A program made the position numbers and the translations under genes. Source: Phascolarctobacterium sp. (GTDB lineage Bacteria; Bacillota; Negativicutes; Acidaminococcales; Acidaminococcaceae). Taken from it: a DNA stretch of 64,000 nt. Of the stretch, positions 44,990-52,836 are shown one piece after another (position 1 is the stretch's first letter; the number at the start of each line of letters is the position of its first letter). The notes beneath the pieces were generated by a model, which was not told the origin of the DNA, did no database searches, and saw nothing but the letters and a program-made list of their open reading frames with translations. The DNA lies in NCBI GenBank assembly GCA_020024105.1, contig JAHHUH010000005.1, positions 20,162-84,161 of the forward strand. Reading direction: 5' to 3'.

Positions 44990-45830
44990 TTAGAGTTGGA
45001 GTTTATAAAATAATATATAAGGAGATATTGTTTGTTATTAATAAATGGAGATGTTTTGGCCGATAGCAGCTGTCGTAACTAATGATTTTTATTGTTTATA
45101 TAAAAATCATTTCCTAGTTGTACTTAGGTAAATAGACTGTTTGAATTACTATGTTTAGTAAAGAATAATGAAAATTAAGTATTATTAAAAAAGAGAAGAG
45201 TTTTTGAAATGAGCGTAGCAAAAGGATAAAATCCGTATGTAGTTAATTTTGTTATACTTTATGCAAAATTCCATTACTTACACTGAAATGTAAAAGGTAT
45301 ATTGTTTGTCTGGGTATGAATATACTGATGGGAAATATGATAAGCTGGCTGAAAATTCGATGAAGTCACAAAAAAAGGCATCATAAAAGGAGAAAAGCGT
45401 TTTAAAAAGCAGCAAATATGTAGTTTTGGCTACTATTGAGGACTTGTCTGTCAGGGGCTTTAAAGGTACTGGTGTTATTACTAAAGTTTTAGTAGATACT
45501 AAATTGTTGAAAAAAATAATAGTTTAACTAAAAAAATAACTAAGTTAGAAATTTTGCTACTGTAGCAATGCATAAAAATATATCGCTAGTTATGAAAAAT
45601 CTGATTTTTGAAATTCGTGAGCGAATAAGTTTTATCTTAAGAAAGAAGATTTAGACAGTATGCAGGACTGTCTTTTTCTTTAGGTTAGTATCGCCGGTTG
45701 TTATAAAAAGTTTAAATATAGAGTTTTTTTGTAAATATATGCAATGATAAGAAATAGCTGACCAAATTTAACCAGAACAAATATAAAGATAGTTATAAAA
45801 ATAAAACAAAAGTAGAATTACAAATTAAAA
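44990..45830 (+). other. AT-rich stretch with decayed coding traces
   Basis: No intact gene in about 840 bases. Short open stretches with protein-like composition occur, such as SGYEYTDGKYDKLAENSMKS near 45310-45370 and, in another frame, YVVLATIEDLSVRGFKGTGV near 45415-45475, ending in stops. They look like remains of an eroded gene just upstream of the ompM array, but I cannot name it. Confidence 0.4.
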
Positions 45831-45835
45831 ATGTC

Positions 45836-45864
45836 TTGCCAAAAACTTAAGTGGGTATTATAAT
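45836..45864 (+). promoter_or_regulatory. Promoter of ompM copy 1
   Basis: TTGCCA (45836-45841), 17-base spacer, TATAAT (45859-45864), giving a leader of about 190 bases before the ATG. Confidence 0.8.
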
Positions 45865-45962
45865 ACGAAGTATAAAGTTAAAAAAGTTTACTAAAAGGCT
45901 CCTAATTCTTGGTTATGAAATTGGATGAGGCTGATGATTGAGCAGTGATAGTATGGTAGAGG

Positions 45963-45976
45963 AAACAAGGCAACTC
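45963..45976 (+). promoter_or_regulatory. Conserved ompM leader element, copy 1
   Basis: AAACAAGGCAACTC, identical in the leaders of all three ompM copies, ends 83 bases before the ATG. In this copy it is flanked by AGAG / CTCT able to close a small hairpin. Confidence 0.7.
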
Positions 45977-46059
45977 TTACATGAGTATTGTTCGCTTGGT
46001 CTCCATCCTCAGAAGATTTTATAATAAATAAATCTCTCACGAAAGAGGAGGAAATTATC

Positions 46060-47238
46060 ATGAAAAAGTCTTTAGTATTAGCAATGGCAATGGCATTGGG
46101 TGTAACCGCTTCCGCGTACGCTGCAAATCCTTTCTCCGATGTACCTGCAGGTCACTGGGCATATGACAGTGTTGCACAGTTGGCAGAGGCTGGTGTGATT
46201 GACGGCTATGTTGATGGTTCTTTTGGTGGCGATAAATTGATGACTCGTTATGAAATGGCTCAAATTACCGCTCGTGCAATGGCTAATGGTGCTGATGTGG
46301 ATGCATTAGCTGCTGAGTTTGCAGAAGAATTGGATTCCATGGGTGTTCGTGTGGCTAACTTGGAAAAGAAAGCTGATAATGTTAAAATCACTGGTCAAAT
46401 TCGTGCTCACTACAAAGATGTTGACGATGGTGGTTATGCTTCTGCACTTCGTACTCGTTTATATGTGAAGGGTCAAATTAATGATGACTGGTCTTATACT
46501 GGTCGTATTCAAAATGTACAAGAGCTGGATGATAAAGAAGGTAATGATGAGACCAAATTGAATTGGGCCTTTGTAACCGGTAAGCTTGGTGGCTTGGAAC
46601 TTCAAGCCGGTCGTCAAGATTTCAAACCCCATACTGGTAACGTTCTTGATACTACAGTTGATGGTGTAAAAGTTGCTTATGGTGATAAAGTTAAGTTGAC
46701 TGGTTATGCTGCAAAAGCTGCTGGTGGGGTAACTCATGATGATTTCGATCGTTTGTACGTTGCTGATATTGCTGCTAAATTGGGTGTAGTAGATACCTAT
46801 GTATCCTACTACAAATTGGACGCAGATGCCGATACGAGCAATGAAGTTTTTGCTGTAGGTGCTGGCGTTAAACTTGCTAAGAATTTAGGCTTGAAAGCAG
46901 AATGGTTGAATGGTGATGCTAAAGAAGGCGCAGATGACAATGGTTACTATGTAGGATTGTCTTATAAAGGTGCTAAGGCTGCTAAGGTTGGTAGCTATGG
47001 CATTTATGCTAACTACTTTAATCAACCGGCTGCAACTTATTTGAAACATACCGCTGCAGGCTATGCTGATGGTATCGCAAAAATGGATGCTTTTGATGGT
47101 TTTAAAGGCTATGAAGTAGGTGCAAACTATACTTTGGCAAAGAACATTGTTGCTGGCGTTAAGTATTTTGATTTAGATGCTCGTGAAGGCAATATGGACA
47201 AAGAGACCCTCTGGAGTGAAGTTGTATTCACTTTCTAA
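46060..47238 (+). CDS. OmpM-type SLH-domain porin (copy 1)
   Basis: Major outer membrane porin of Negativicutes that also tethers the outer membrane to peptidoglycan. I choose ATG 46060 (392 residues), preceded by AGAGGAGG; the frame is open 72 bases upstream. Signal peptide 1-21 (ending AYA), SLH domain (about 22-80; NPFSDVPAGHWAYDSV, MTRYEMAQI), a coiled coil (about 85-108; EELDSMGVRVANLEKKADN) and a beta barrel to the end (VVFTF). The SLH part binds polyaminated or pyruvylated cell wall in this class. Nearly identical to copy 2 in the first 110 residues, diverging in the barrel. Confidence 0.94.
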   Translation: MKKSLVLAMAMALGVTASAYAANPFSDVPAGHWAYDSVAQLAEAGVIDGYVDGSFGGDKLMTRYEMAQITARAMANGADVDALAAEFAEELDSMGVRVANLEKKADNVKITGQIRAHYKDVDDGGYASALRTRLYVKGQINDDWSYTGRIQNVQELDDKEGNDETKLNWAFVTGKLGGLELQAGRQDFKPHTGNVLDTTVDGVKVAYGDKVKLTGYAAKAAGGVTHDDFDRLYVADIAAKLGVVDTYVSYYKLDADADTSNEVFAVGAGVKLAKNLGLKAEWLNGDAKEGADDNGYYVGLSYKGAKAAKVGSYGIYANYFNQPAATYLKHTAAGYADGIAKMDAFDGFKGYEVGANYTLAKNIVAGVKYFDLDAREGNMDKETLWSEVVFTF

Positions 47239-47278
47239 TTCTGTCTTATCGAGAAAGTAATGGTCTAAAATAATTTTG

Positions 47279-47308
47279 AGCGGAACCAATTTTGGTTCCG
47301 CTTTTTTT
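47279..47308 (+). terminator. Rho-independent terminator after ompM copy 1
   Basis: Perfect 11-bp stem AGCGGAACCAA / TTGGTTCCGCT followed by seven T. Confidence 0.9.
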
Positions 47309-47413
47309 GCATACTGCGATGTTAATGCAAAGTTTTATTGTGTGAATGATTTAACTATAAAATATATAGTAAATATTGCAAAGACAATGAAGAATAAAAG
47401 ATAGTTTTGAGGG

Positions 47414-47463
47414 AAATATATTTCTCTTATTGTAACAAATGTTACAATAAGAGAAATATATTT
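47414..47463. repeat. 23-bp perfect inverted repeat upstream of ompM copy 2
   Basis: Left arm 47414-47436 and right arm 47441-47463 are perfect reverse complements around the loop AAAT; the inner arms read TTGTAAC / GTTACAA. T residues follow the right arm and A residues precede the left arm, so it could stop transcription from both sides, or be a protein binding site. The rest of 47309-47584 is AT-rich with no gene. Confidence 0.85.
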
Positions 47464-47589
47464 TTGAAAACTTGCTATCTTTTTATACTTCATTTGATTT
47501 TTTGTAAAATTTATGTTAGCATGTATAACATAGAAATTACATATGAGATCCAACAGAAATGAGAGCCTGATTCTTGGGCAGGATAGAGG

Positions 47590-47603
47590 AAACAAGGCAA
47601 CTC
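47590..47603 (+). promoter_or_regulatory. Conserved ompM leader element, copy 2
   Basis: AAACAAGGCAACTC, 85 bases before the ATG, again flanked by AGAG / CTCT. A possible promoter lies upstream: TTGTAA (47502-47507) and TATAAC (47524-47529) with a 16-base spacer. Confidence 0.7.
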
Positions 47604-47688
47604 TTATTCAGGGCACAGGCTATTGGGTTGTAATGACTGAAGGATGCATGGTGTTTCTAAAAAATTACTATTTTAGGAGTGTTTTACT

Positions 47689-48858
47689 ATGAAAAAATCT
47701 TTAGTATTAGCTATGGCTATGGCTCTCGGCGTAACTGCTTCTGCATACGCTGCAAATCCTTTCTCCGATGTACCCGCTGGTCACTGGGCATATGACAGTG
47801 TAGCTGAATTGGCTGCTGCTGGTGTGATTGATGGTTATGAAGATGGCACTTTTGGTGGCGACAAATTGATGACCCGTTATGAAATGGCTCAAATCACCGC
47901 TCGTGCAATGGCTAACGGTGCTGACGTTGACGCATTGGCTGCTGAATTCGCTGAAGAATTAGATGCTCTCGGCGTTCGCGTAGCTAACCTGGAAAAGAAG
48001 GCTGACAATGTTAAAATTACCGGTGAAATTCGTGCACAGTATGTTGATTATGACAGCAATAATTCATTAGTTGATGGTTACGAGTCCACCTTACGTACTC
48101 GTCTCTGGGTAAACGGTGAAGTAAACGACAACTGGTCCTACACCGGTATGTTGGAAGGCACCCAAGAGTTGATGAACAACACAGGCGACGATAAAGTTGA
48201 ATTGAAACGTGCTTACTTGAATGGCCGTCTGGGAGGTTTGGACGTACAAGCTGGTCGTTGGGACGAAGTAACTGGTATCGGTTCTGTTCTTGATACTAAC
48301 CTGGACGGTGTTAAGGTTGCTTATGGCGATAAAGTAAGAGTTTCCGCATTGGCTGCTAAAGCTACTGATGGTGTAACTGAATTGAGCAAAGATCGCGTTT
48401 ACACTGCTGGTCTGGAAGCTGAAATCGGTGCATTCGATGTATATGCTAACTATGTAAAAGCTGACACCCAAAATGACAAGGAAGTTTACAATGTAGGTGT
48501 TGCTGCTGATATCGCTAAACATTTGGAATTGTCCTATGATTACAGCTGGGGCGACAAAAAATATGATGAATTGGTGTCCAAAGACGGCTTTGTTGTTGGT
48601 TTGAACTACAGAGGCGCTGGTACTGAAGTTGGCTCTTATGGCTTGCATGCAAACTACTATGACCAACCGGTAAATGCTTATTTCGTACCTACCTTTGATA
48701 TGCCTACTTTCGAAGACGGCTACAAAGGCTGGAGCGTTGGTGCTGACTACACTGTAGCTAAGAACATTCAATTGTCTGTAAACTACTATGATTCCGAAGC
48801 TAAAGTTGGTAATGAAGATAATCAAGCTTTGTACTCTGAATTGAACTTCTTCTTCTAA
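47689..48858 (+). CDS. OmpM-type SLH-domain porin (copy 2)
   Basis: Paralogue of copy 1: 389 residues, same signal peptide (MKKSLVLAMAMALGVT), SLH domain and coiled coil, and a divergent barrel ending SELNFFF with terminal Phe. The barrel loops differ much more than the N-terminal 110 residues, which is what surface exposure would produce. Codon use in this copy (CTC, TTG, GCT, frequent AAC) suggests high expression. It has its own leader, promoter candidate and terminator, so each porin is a separate unit. Confidence 0.94.
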   Translation: MKKSLVLAMAMALGVTASAYAANPFSDVPAGHWAYDSVAELAAAGVIDGYEDGTFGGDKLMTRYEMAQITARAMANGADVDALAAEFAEELDALGVRVANLEKKADNVKITGEIRAQYVDYDSNNSLVDGYESTLRTRLWVNGEVNDNWSYTGMLEGTQELMNNTGDDKVELKRAYLNGRLGGLDVQAGRWDEVTGIGSVLDTNLDGVKVAYGDKVRVSALAAKATDGVTELSKDRVYTAGLEAEIGAFDVYANYVKADTQNDKEVYNVGVAADIAKHLELSYDYSWGDKKYDELVSKDGFVVGLNYRGAGTEVGSYGLHANYYDQPVNAYFVPTFDMPTFEDGYKGWSVGADYTVAKNIQLSVNYYDSEAKVGNEDNQALYSELNFFF

Positions 48859-48891
48859 TTAACAGAAGCTAAGAACTTTAATTAAACACTG

Positions 48892-48923
48892 AACGAGGTT
48901 ACTACGGTAACCTCGTTTTTTTA
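48892..48923 (+). terminator. Rho-independent terminator after ompM copy 2
   Basis: Perfect 11-bp stem AACGAGGTTAC / GTAACCTCGTT followed by T7. Confidence 0.9.
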
Positions 48924-49046
48924 TTTATAAGCGCTAGAAGACCGGCAAAATGTAAAGAACAAGTAAATTATACCCAAACTGCCTTTTAGGAGACCTCACA
49001 TATATGTTTTTTCCTAAAATTTTGTGCTAAAATGAGCGTCAGTATA

Positions 49047-49075
49047 CGAGACCACTTAGGTGGTCTCGCTTTTTA
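49047..49075 (+). terminator. Second hairpin terminator between ompM copy 2 and DUF535 gene
   Basis: Perfect 9-bp stem CGAGACCAC / GTGGTCTCG with loop TTAG, then CTTTTTATTTT. About 120 bases of AT-rich DNA separate it from the previous terminator; this could be a short transcript of its own, but no gene is evident. Confidence 0.75.
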
Positions 49076-49131
49076 TTTTCTAAAAGATTTATTATGGCGG
49101 ACTGAGGTTAAGAAAGGCAGGTAGACAGGAT

Positions 49132-50036
49132 ATGGACCCCAATATTCTTGAGTATTTGGGTAAGAAAATGTATAATACCGCAAATTTGAAAATTTATAGA
49201 AGGTACGCTATTTTTAGACTGCGCTGTGCTTTACACAGACAGTATGTACGGACCTTACTCGATTTTTTATGGCCACACCGGTGCGAAAGCAGGCACCTTT
49301 GGCAACACCGGCATTTTTGGATCAGCTGGACTTGCCAATTTTTTTATAAGGGTTCCACCTGGCAGGAAAGAGAGGCGATAATCCGGAACCATGTTTCTTT
49401 TTTGGAGGAATTTTTGGGTGAAGCTTTTCTGACCAGGTTTTATACGAAGAAGGAGCGGCTGAGTCTATGGGTGGGTCAGTATCAGGAAAAGCCCCTGAGC
49501 ATAGATTTCTGGTATAATAACGGACAACGTAAGGAAGACTGTATGTCCCTGGTGCTACATTACCAGGGGAGGGATTTATTTCAGATTATGTTTTGGCTGA
49601 CTAAAAATATAGTGGGAGAATCACAACTTTATATTGGTGTTTTGCAGGGTCCTAAGGATGGTTCAGAAATTATTAAGAATCTAATTAAGGCATTTTATGG
49701 CTATCGTTCTAAAGATTTGCTTTTTATGGGCTACGTGTGATAGCTGGCGAAATGGGTATTAAAAGGCTATGTGCTGTTTGCAATGCCAGACATTATGCCA
49801 TGAACCACGTACGTCTAGACAGGAAAGTAAAGGTTAATTTTGCTAATTTTTGGAAGGAATGTGCAGGTAAGTTTAGTGCGGATTATCGCTTTTATGAAAT
49901 TCCAGTGGCAGAAAACCTTAAAAGCATGGCTGAATTAAAGCCATCTAAGAGGGCACAACATAGACGTAGCTTTGAAAAAATAGATGAAATTGCAGCTCAA
50001 ATAATAGCAAATTTAAAACATTATCAGCATAGATAA
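49132..50036 (+). pseudogene. DUF535 (VirK/YbjX-like) protein, broken by a frameshift
   Basis: Two frames together make one DUF535 protein of about 300 residues. The first part (49132-49740, 202 residues) holds the family text GVLQGPKDGSEIIKNLIKAFYGYRSKDLLFMGYV in its last third (quoted positions about 168-202). The second (49737-50036) continues at once with IAGEMGIKRLCAVCNARH and ends with the usual basic KPSKRAQHRRSF. The two overlap at GTGTGA, so a one-base shift restores the family reading. DUF535 proteins such as VirK/YbjX are linked to envelope or peptide resistance. The GTG at 49737 could still allow a coupled second polypeptide. Confidence 0.8.
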
Positions 50037-50351
50037 GATTATGTTAGCTTTAATAAAAATAATTGTAACTGTGCATATTGTAAAAGAATGAAGATGCTCT
50101 TACAAAAAGATGATAAAAATATAGATGAAACTTAAAATATTATAATAATGTAGTTTTGCAAGAGCTATTTAGTTGTTTTTACTGATAAATTATGATAGAG
50201 CTCATTTCATAGAAATAGTTAATATTCCTATTAGCTATCAAAAGAAAAAATAGTTTAAGAAAACAAGGCAACTCCGACAGAGGTTTTTCAGGAGAGGGCT
50301 ACATGGGTTGGCGACTATTTCTTAGAGAATTTCTTAAGGAGGAATTTTATT
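50037..50351 (+). other. AT-rich leader region of ompM copy 3
   Basis: 315 bases without a gene. It contains the third copy of the leader element (50261-50274) and, before it, AT-rich sequence with no clear promoter at standard spacing. Confidence 0.5.
50261..50274 (+). promoter_or_regulatory. Conserved ompM leader element, copy 3
   Basis: AAACAAGGCAACTC, ending 77 bases before the original ATG of the broken ompM copy. The flanking AGAG / CTCT pairs are not kept here. Confidence 0.65.
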
Positions 50352-50916
50352 ATGAAAAGTCTTTAGTATTGGCAATGGCAATGGCTCCTGGCGTAACTGC
50401 TTTCGCCTATGCTGCAAATCCGTTCTCCGATGTACCTGCTGGTCACTGGGCATATGACAGCGTAGCTGAATTGGCTGCTGCTGGTGTTATTGATGGTTAT
50501 GAAGACGGCACATTTGGTGGCGATAGACTGATGACCCGTTATGAAATGGCACAAATCGTAGCTAAGGCTATGGCTAATGGCGCTGATGTTGATGCATTGG
50601 CTGCAGAATTTGCAGATGAATTGAACACCTTGGGTGTGCGTGTAGATAATCTGAAAAAGAAAGCAGATAATGTAAAAATTACCGGTGAAATTCGTGCACA
50701 GTATGTTGACCATGACAGCAAGAATTTATTAGTTGATGATTACGAGTCTACTATACATACTTGTCTGTAGGTAAATGGTGCAGTTAACGATAACTGGGAC
50801 TATATTGGTATGCTGGCAGGCACTCAGAATTGTCCGTAAGCTATTATAATTCTGAAGCTAAAATCGGTAACGATGATGATAAAGCAATCTTCAGTGAATT
50901 GAATTTCTTCTTCTAA
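50352..50916 (+). pseudogene. OmpM porin copy 3, deleted and frameshifted
   Basis: The original start ATGAAAAGTCTTTAG lost two bases against copy 2 and now stops at once; the remainder is readable in another frame from 50303 as SLH domain and coiled coil (NPFSDVPAGHWAYDSV, LNTLGVRVDNLKKKADN) until a stop at 50768. After that come NDNWDYIGMLAGTQ and then directly the last strands LSVSYYNSEAKIGNDDD and SELNFFF, so about 600 bases of barrel are gone. The breakpoints share CAA.TTG-like sequence in copy 2. The gene cannot make a porin. Confidence 0.9.
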
Positions 50917-50948
50917 TTTTTAGAAGTAAGGTTTTAATTTAAAAGAGA

Positions 50949-50979
50949 ACGAAGCTATTTCGATAGCCTCGTTTTTTTA
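50949..50979 (+). terminator. Terminator of the ompM copy 3 pseudogene
   Basis: Stem ACGAAGCTAT / ATAGCCTCGT (one mismatch) followed by T7, a paralogue of the ompM copy 2 terminator. Confidence 0.8.
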
Positions 50980-51062
50980 TAGCTGGCAGTTGGGGTATGG
51001 ATGTTACTGAAAATTACTTAGATAATAAAGTGACTAGATAGTCGATTTATGCTGTACAATAA

Positions 51063-51091
51063 TTGCTTTTATGATAAAATATAAGTATACT
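51063..51091 (+). promoter_or_regulatory. Promoter of the exported protein gene at 51120
   Basis: TTGCTT (51063-51068), 17-base spacer, TATACT (51086-51091), 28 bases before the ATG. Confidence 0.65.
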
Positions 51092-51119
51092 TTATGTAAG
51101 TAAATAAGGAGGATATTAT

Positions 51120-51677
51120 ATGAAAAAATTATTAAATTACTTGTTGATGGTAGTTTTGGCAGTATGCTTTGCTGTACCTGCTACCTCTGTAGCCGAAGCA
51201 GCTACAGTTGCACTCGTACCCTTGATTAATAATGTAGAGGGTGGAGACAAGCTGGCTAGCCAACTTTATTACAAAGAGGCCATTGCCACTATTAAAAGAC
51301 AGGAAGGTTTTTCTCTGGTTGAGTCTGCTCAGGTAAAGAATATTATTGCAGAGGCTTGTATTGGTCAGGAAGTACCCGATAAGGAAACCTTGGCGAGGAT
51401 TGCTAAAAAAGCTGGCGTAGACATGGTTTTTGCTATGCAGTTGGATAAATTGCATGACAAGCCGATTAATATTTCTCGTGATTTGATCTTGGAATTGAAT
51501 ATGGAAGGTGTAGCAGTTGGCTATAATGCCTTAAATGATGTTTATTATCAACATGAATTTAGTGATGATAAACAAATTGATGCTGCTTTGACTTCTCGTT
51601 GGGACTGGGTGCATGAAGAATTTGCACGTCAGGTGCGTGTGGAGTTAAAGCATGCTATGAAAGCCAAAAATAATTAA
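51120..51677 (+). CDS. Hypothetical exported protein
   Basis: 185 residues with a signal peptide (about 1-27, ending AEA) and a globular mixed alpha/beta part. The start of the mature part, ATVALVPLINNVEGGDKLASQ, with the repeated pattern of FSLVESAQVKNIIAE and VDMVFAMQLDKL, is like the nucleotide-free fold seen in CsgG- or FlgT-type envelope proteins, but I cannot name a family. A good AGGAGG site precedes the ATG. It has its own promoter and a terminator. Confidence 0.75.
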   Translation: MKKLLNYLLMVVLAVCFAVPATSVAEAATVALVPLINNVEGGDKLASQLYYKEAIATIKRQEGFSLVESAQVKNIIAEACIGQEVPDKETLARIAKKAGVDMVFAMQLDKLHDKPINISRDLILELNMEGVAVGYNALNDVYYQHEFSDDKQIDAALTSRWDWVHEEFARQVRVELKHAMKAKNN

Positions 51678-51695
51678 AGTGTAATTTGTTAAATG

Positions 51696-51748
51696 ATAGG
51701 GAATTCTTGGAAAATAGTTTCATAAAGCCAGGTTTTCCCTATTTTTTT
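51696..51748 (+). terminator. Terminator after the exported protein gene
   Basis: Long stem with outer arms ATAGGGAA / TTCCCTAT and inner CTTGG / CCAGG, followed by T7. Confidence 0.75.
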
Positions 51749-51801
51749 ATTCTGGCATATGTTAGAATGTGGGTAGTAAGTTATTATAAGGAGGTTTGAC
51801 A

Positions 51802-52731
51802 ATGAGAAAGGCTATTTTAACTTTGATGTTTACCTGCATTTTCTGTTTGACTACGATTGCTCCAGGATTTGCAGCTGGTGCTGCTATTCCTGCGGCAGAA
51901 AAAATTGCAAATATGGAAACTGTTCTTTATGGTGCGCCTAAGGAGGGTTCTCTTCTGGATAGAATGGATACTATTGAATCAGAAGTTTATGGTGTAGTAA
52001 CATCTGATGCTATTTTGGATCGTATTGATAATATGTATGAGTATTTAAACGGCTCTGAGGATAGTACAGAAGCATCCTTTGCTACTCGGCTGAATGTGGT
52101 AGAATGGCGTTTTAGTGAAAGTATGTCCGGTGGTCCAGCAGCTAATCGTATCGGTGAAGTAGAGAAATTATTGGATGGTGCGGTACAGACTGGTTCTTTA
52201 GCTACTCGTCTGGAAAATTTATTGGTTCTAGCCTCCTATGATGGTGGAGTGGTACCAGTAGAGACAGCAGTTTTGCCTAAAGATTCTGTTATTAAGGTTG
52301 AATTTACTGAGGAACTTGGTAACAGATTGAATAAAGAAGGCGATGAGGTTAATTTTAGAGTTGCTGACAATTTGTATGTAAATGATGTTTTGGTTTTACC
52401 TAAAGGTGCAACTGGAAAAGGGAAAGTAAAGAAGGTTGTACAACCTGGTATTTTTGGTAAAGACGGCCGTGTAGATATCGAATTCAGTTATGTTTATGCA
52501 GTTGATGGTAGTAAGATACCTGTGGTTTTAGGCGATTTGGCTGAACAGCAGGCGAAGACTATTGCTGGTGCTGCTGGTGCCTCTATTGGTGGCATGGTTA
52601 TTCTTGGTCCTGTGGGCGTAGTTGGTGGGGCTTTTGTAAAGGGGAGTTCCGTCGTTATTCCTGTCGGCAGTATAACATTTGTTCAGACTGCAGAGGATAC
52701 TCCTATTCAAGGTGTAATTTATCAAGATTAA
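51802..52731 (+). CDS. Hypothetical exported protein with glycine zipper
   Basis: I choose ATG 51802 (309 residues), 7 bases after AAGGAGG; an in-frame TTG at 51796 lies too near that site. Signal peptide about 1-24 (ending GFA). An acidic repeat region follows (about 30-150), with four units like LYGAPKEGSLLDRMDTIE, VYGVVTSDAILDRIDNM and LDGAVQTGSLATRLEN. A beta region (about 160-250) has VLVLPKGATGKGKVKKVV, a pattern seen in periplasmic barrel-like domains, and the end has a glycine zipper (AGAAGASIGGMVILG). Function not recognised. Confidence 0.75.
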   Translation: MRKAILTLMFTCIFCLTTIAPGFAAGAAIPAAEKIANMETVLYGAPKEGSLLDRMDTIESEVYGVVTSDAILDRIDNMYEYLNGSEDSTEASFATRLNVVEWRFSESMSGGPAANRIGEVEKLLDGAVQTGSLATRLENLLVLASYDGGVVPVETAVLPKDSVIKVEFTEELGNRLNKEGDEVNFRVADNLYVNDVLVLPKGATGKGKVKKVVQPGIFGKDGRVDIEFSYVYAVDGSKIPVVLGDLAEQQAKTIAGAAGASIGGMVILGPVGVVGGAFVKGSSVVIPVGSITFVQTAEDTPIQGVIYQD

Positions 52732-52747
52732 AAATTTTGCTAATAAA

Positions 52748-52779
52748 AAAAGCTCACTCAAAGAGTGAGCTTTTTTTTA
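52748..52779. terminator. Bidirectional terminator before lptD
   Basis: Perfect 10-bp stem AAGCTCACTC / GAGTGAGCTT with loop AAA, A7 on the left and T8 on the right, so it works in both directions. Confidence 0.85.
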
Positions 52780-52784
52780 TTTTG

Positions 52785-52793
52785 TGCTATAAT
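52785..52793 (+). promoter_or_regulatory. Extended -10 promoter of lptD
   Basis: TGCTATAAT: perfect TATAAT at 52788-52793 with extended TG, 43 bases before the lptD ATG. No good -35; the upstream region is the terminator stem. Confidence 0.62.
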
Positions 52794-52836
52794 ATTACAT
52801 GGATATTTGTGTACTTTTTTACTAAAGGAGTTTTTT

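Noticed and set aside
45963..46059. The ompM leader as a c-di-GMP or cobalamin riboswitch
   Set aside because: The conserved cores of those classes are not present; only the short shared element is.
49735..49740. Programmed -1 frameshift in the DUF535 gene
   Set aside because: No slippery heptamer of the X XXY YYZ type and no strong downstream hairpin; a simple mutation or a coupled restart is more likely.
45963..50274. The repeated 14-mer as a CRISPR repeat
   Set aside because: There are only three copies, more than 1.6 kb apart, each tied to an ompM leader; no spacers and no cas genes.
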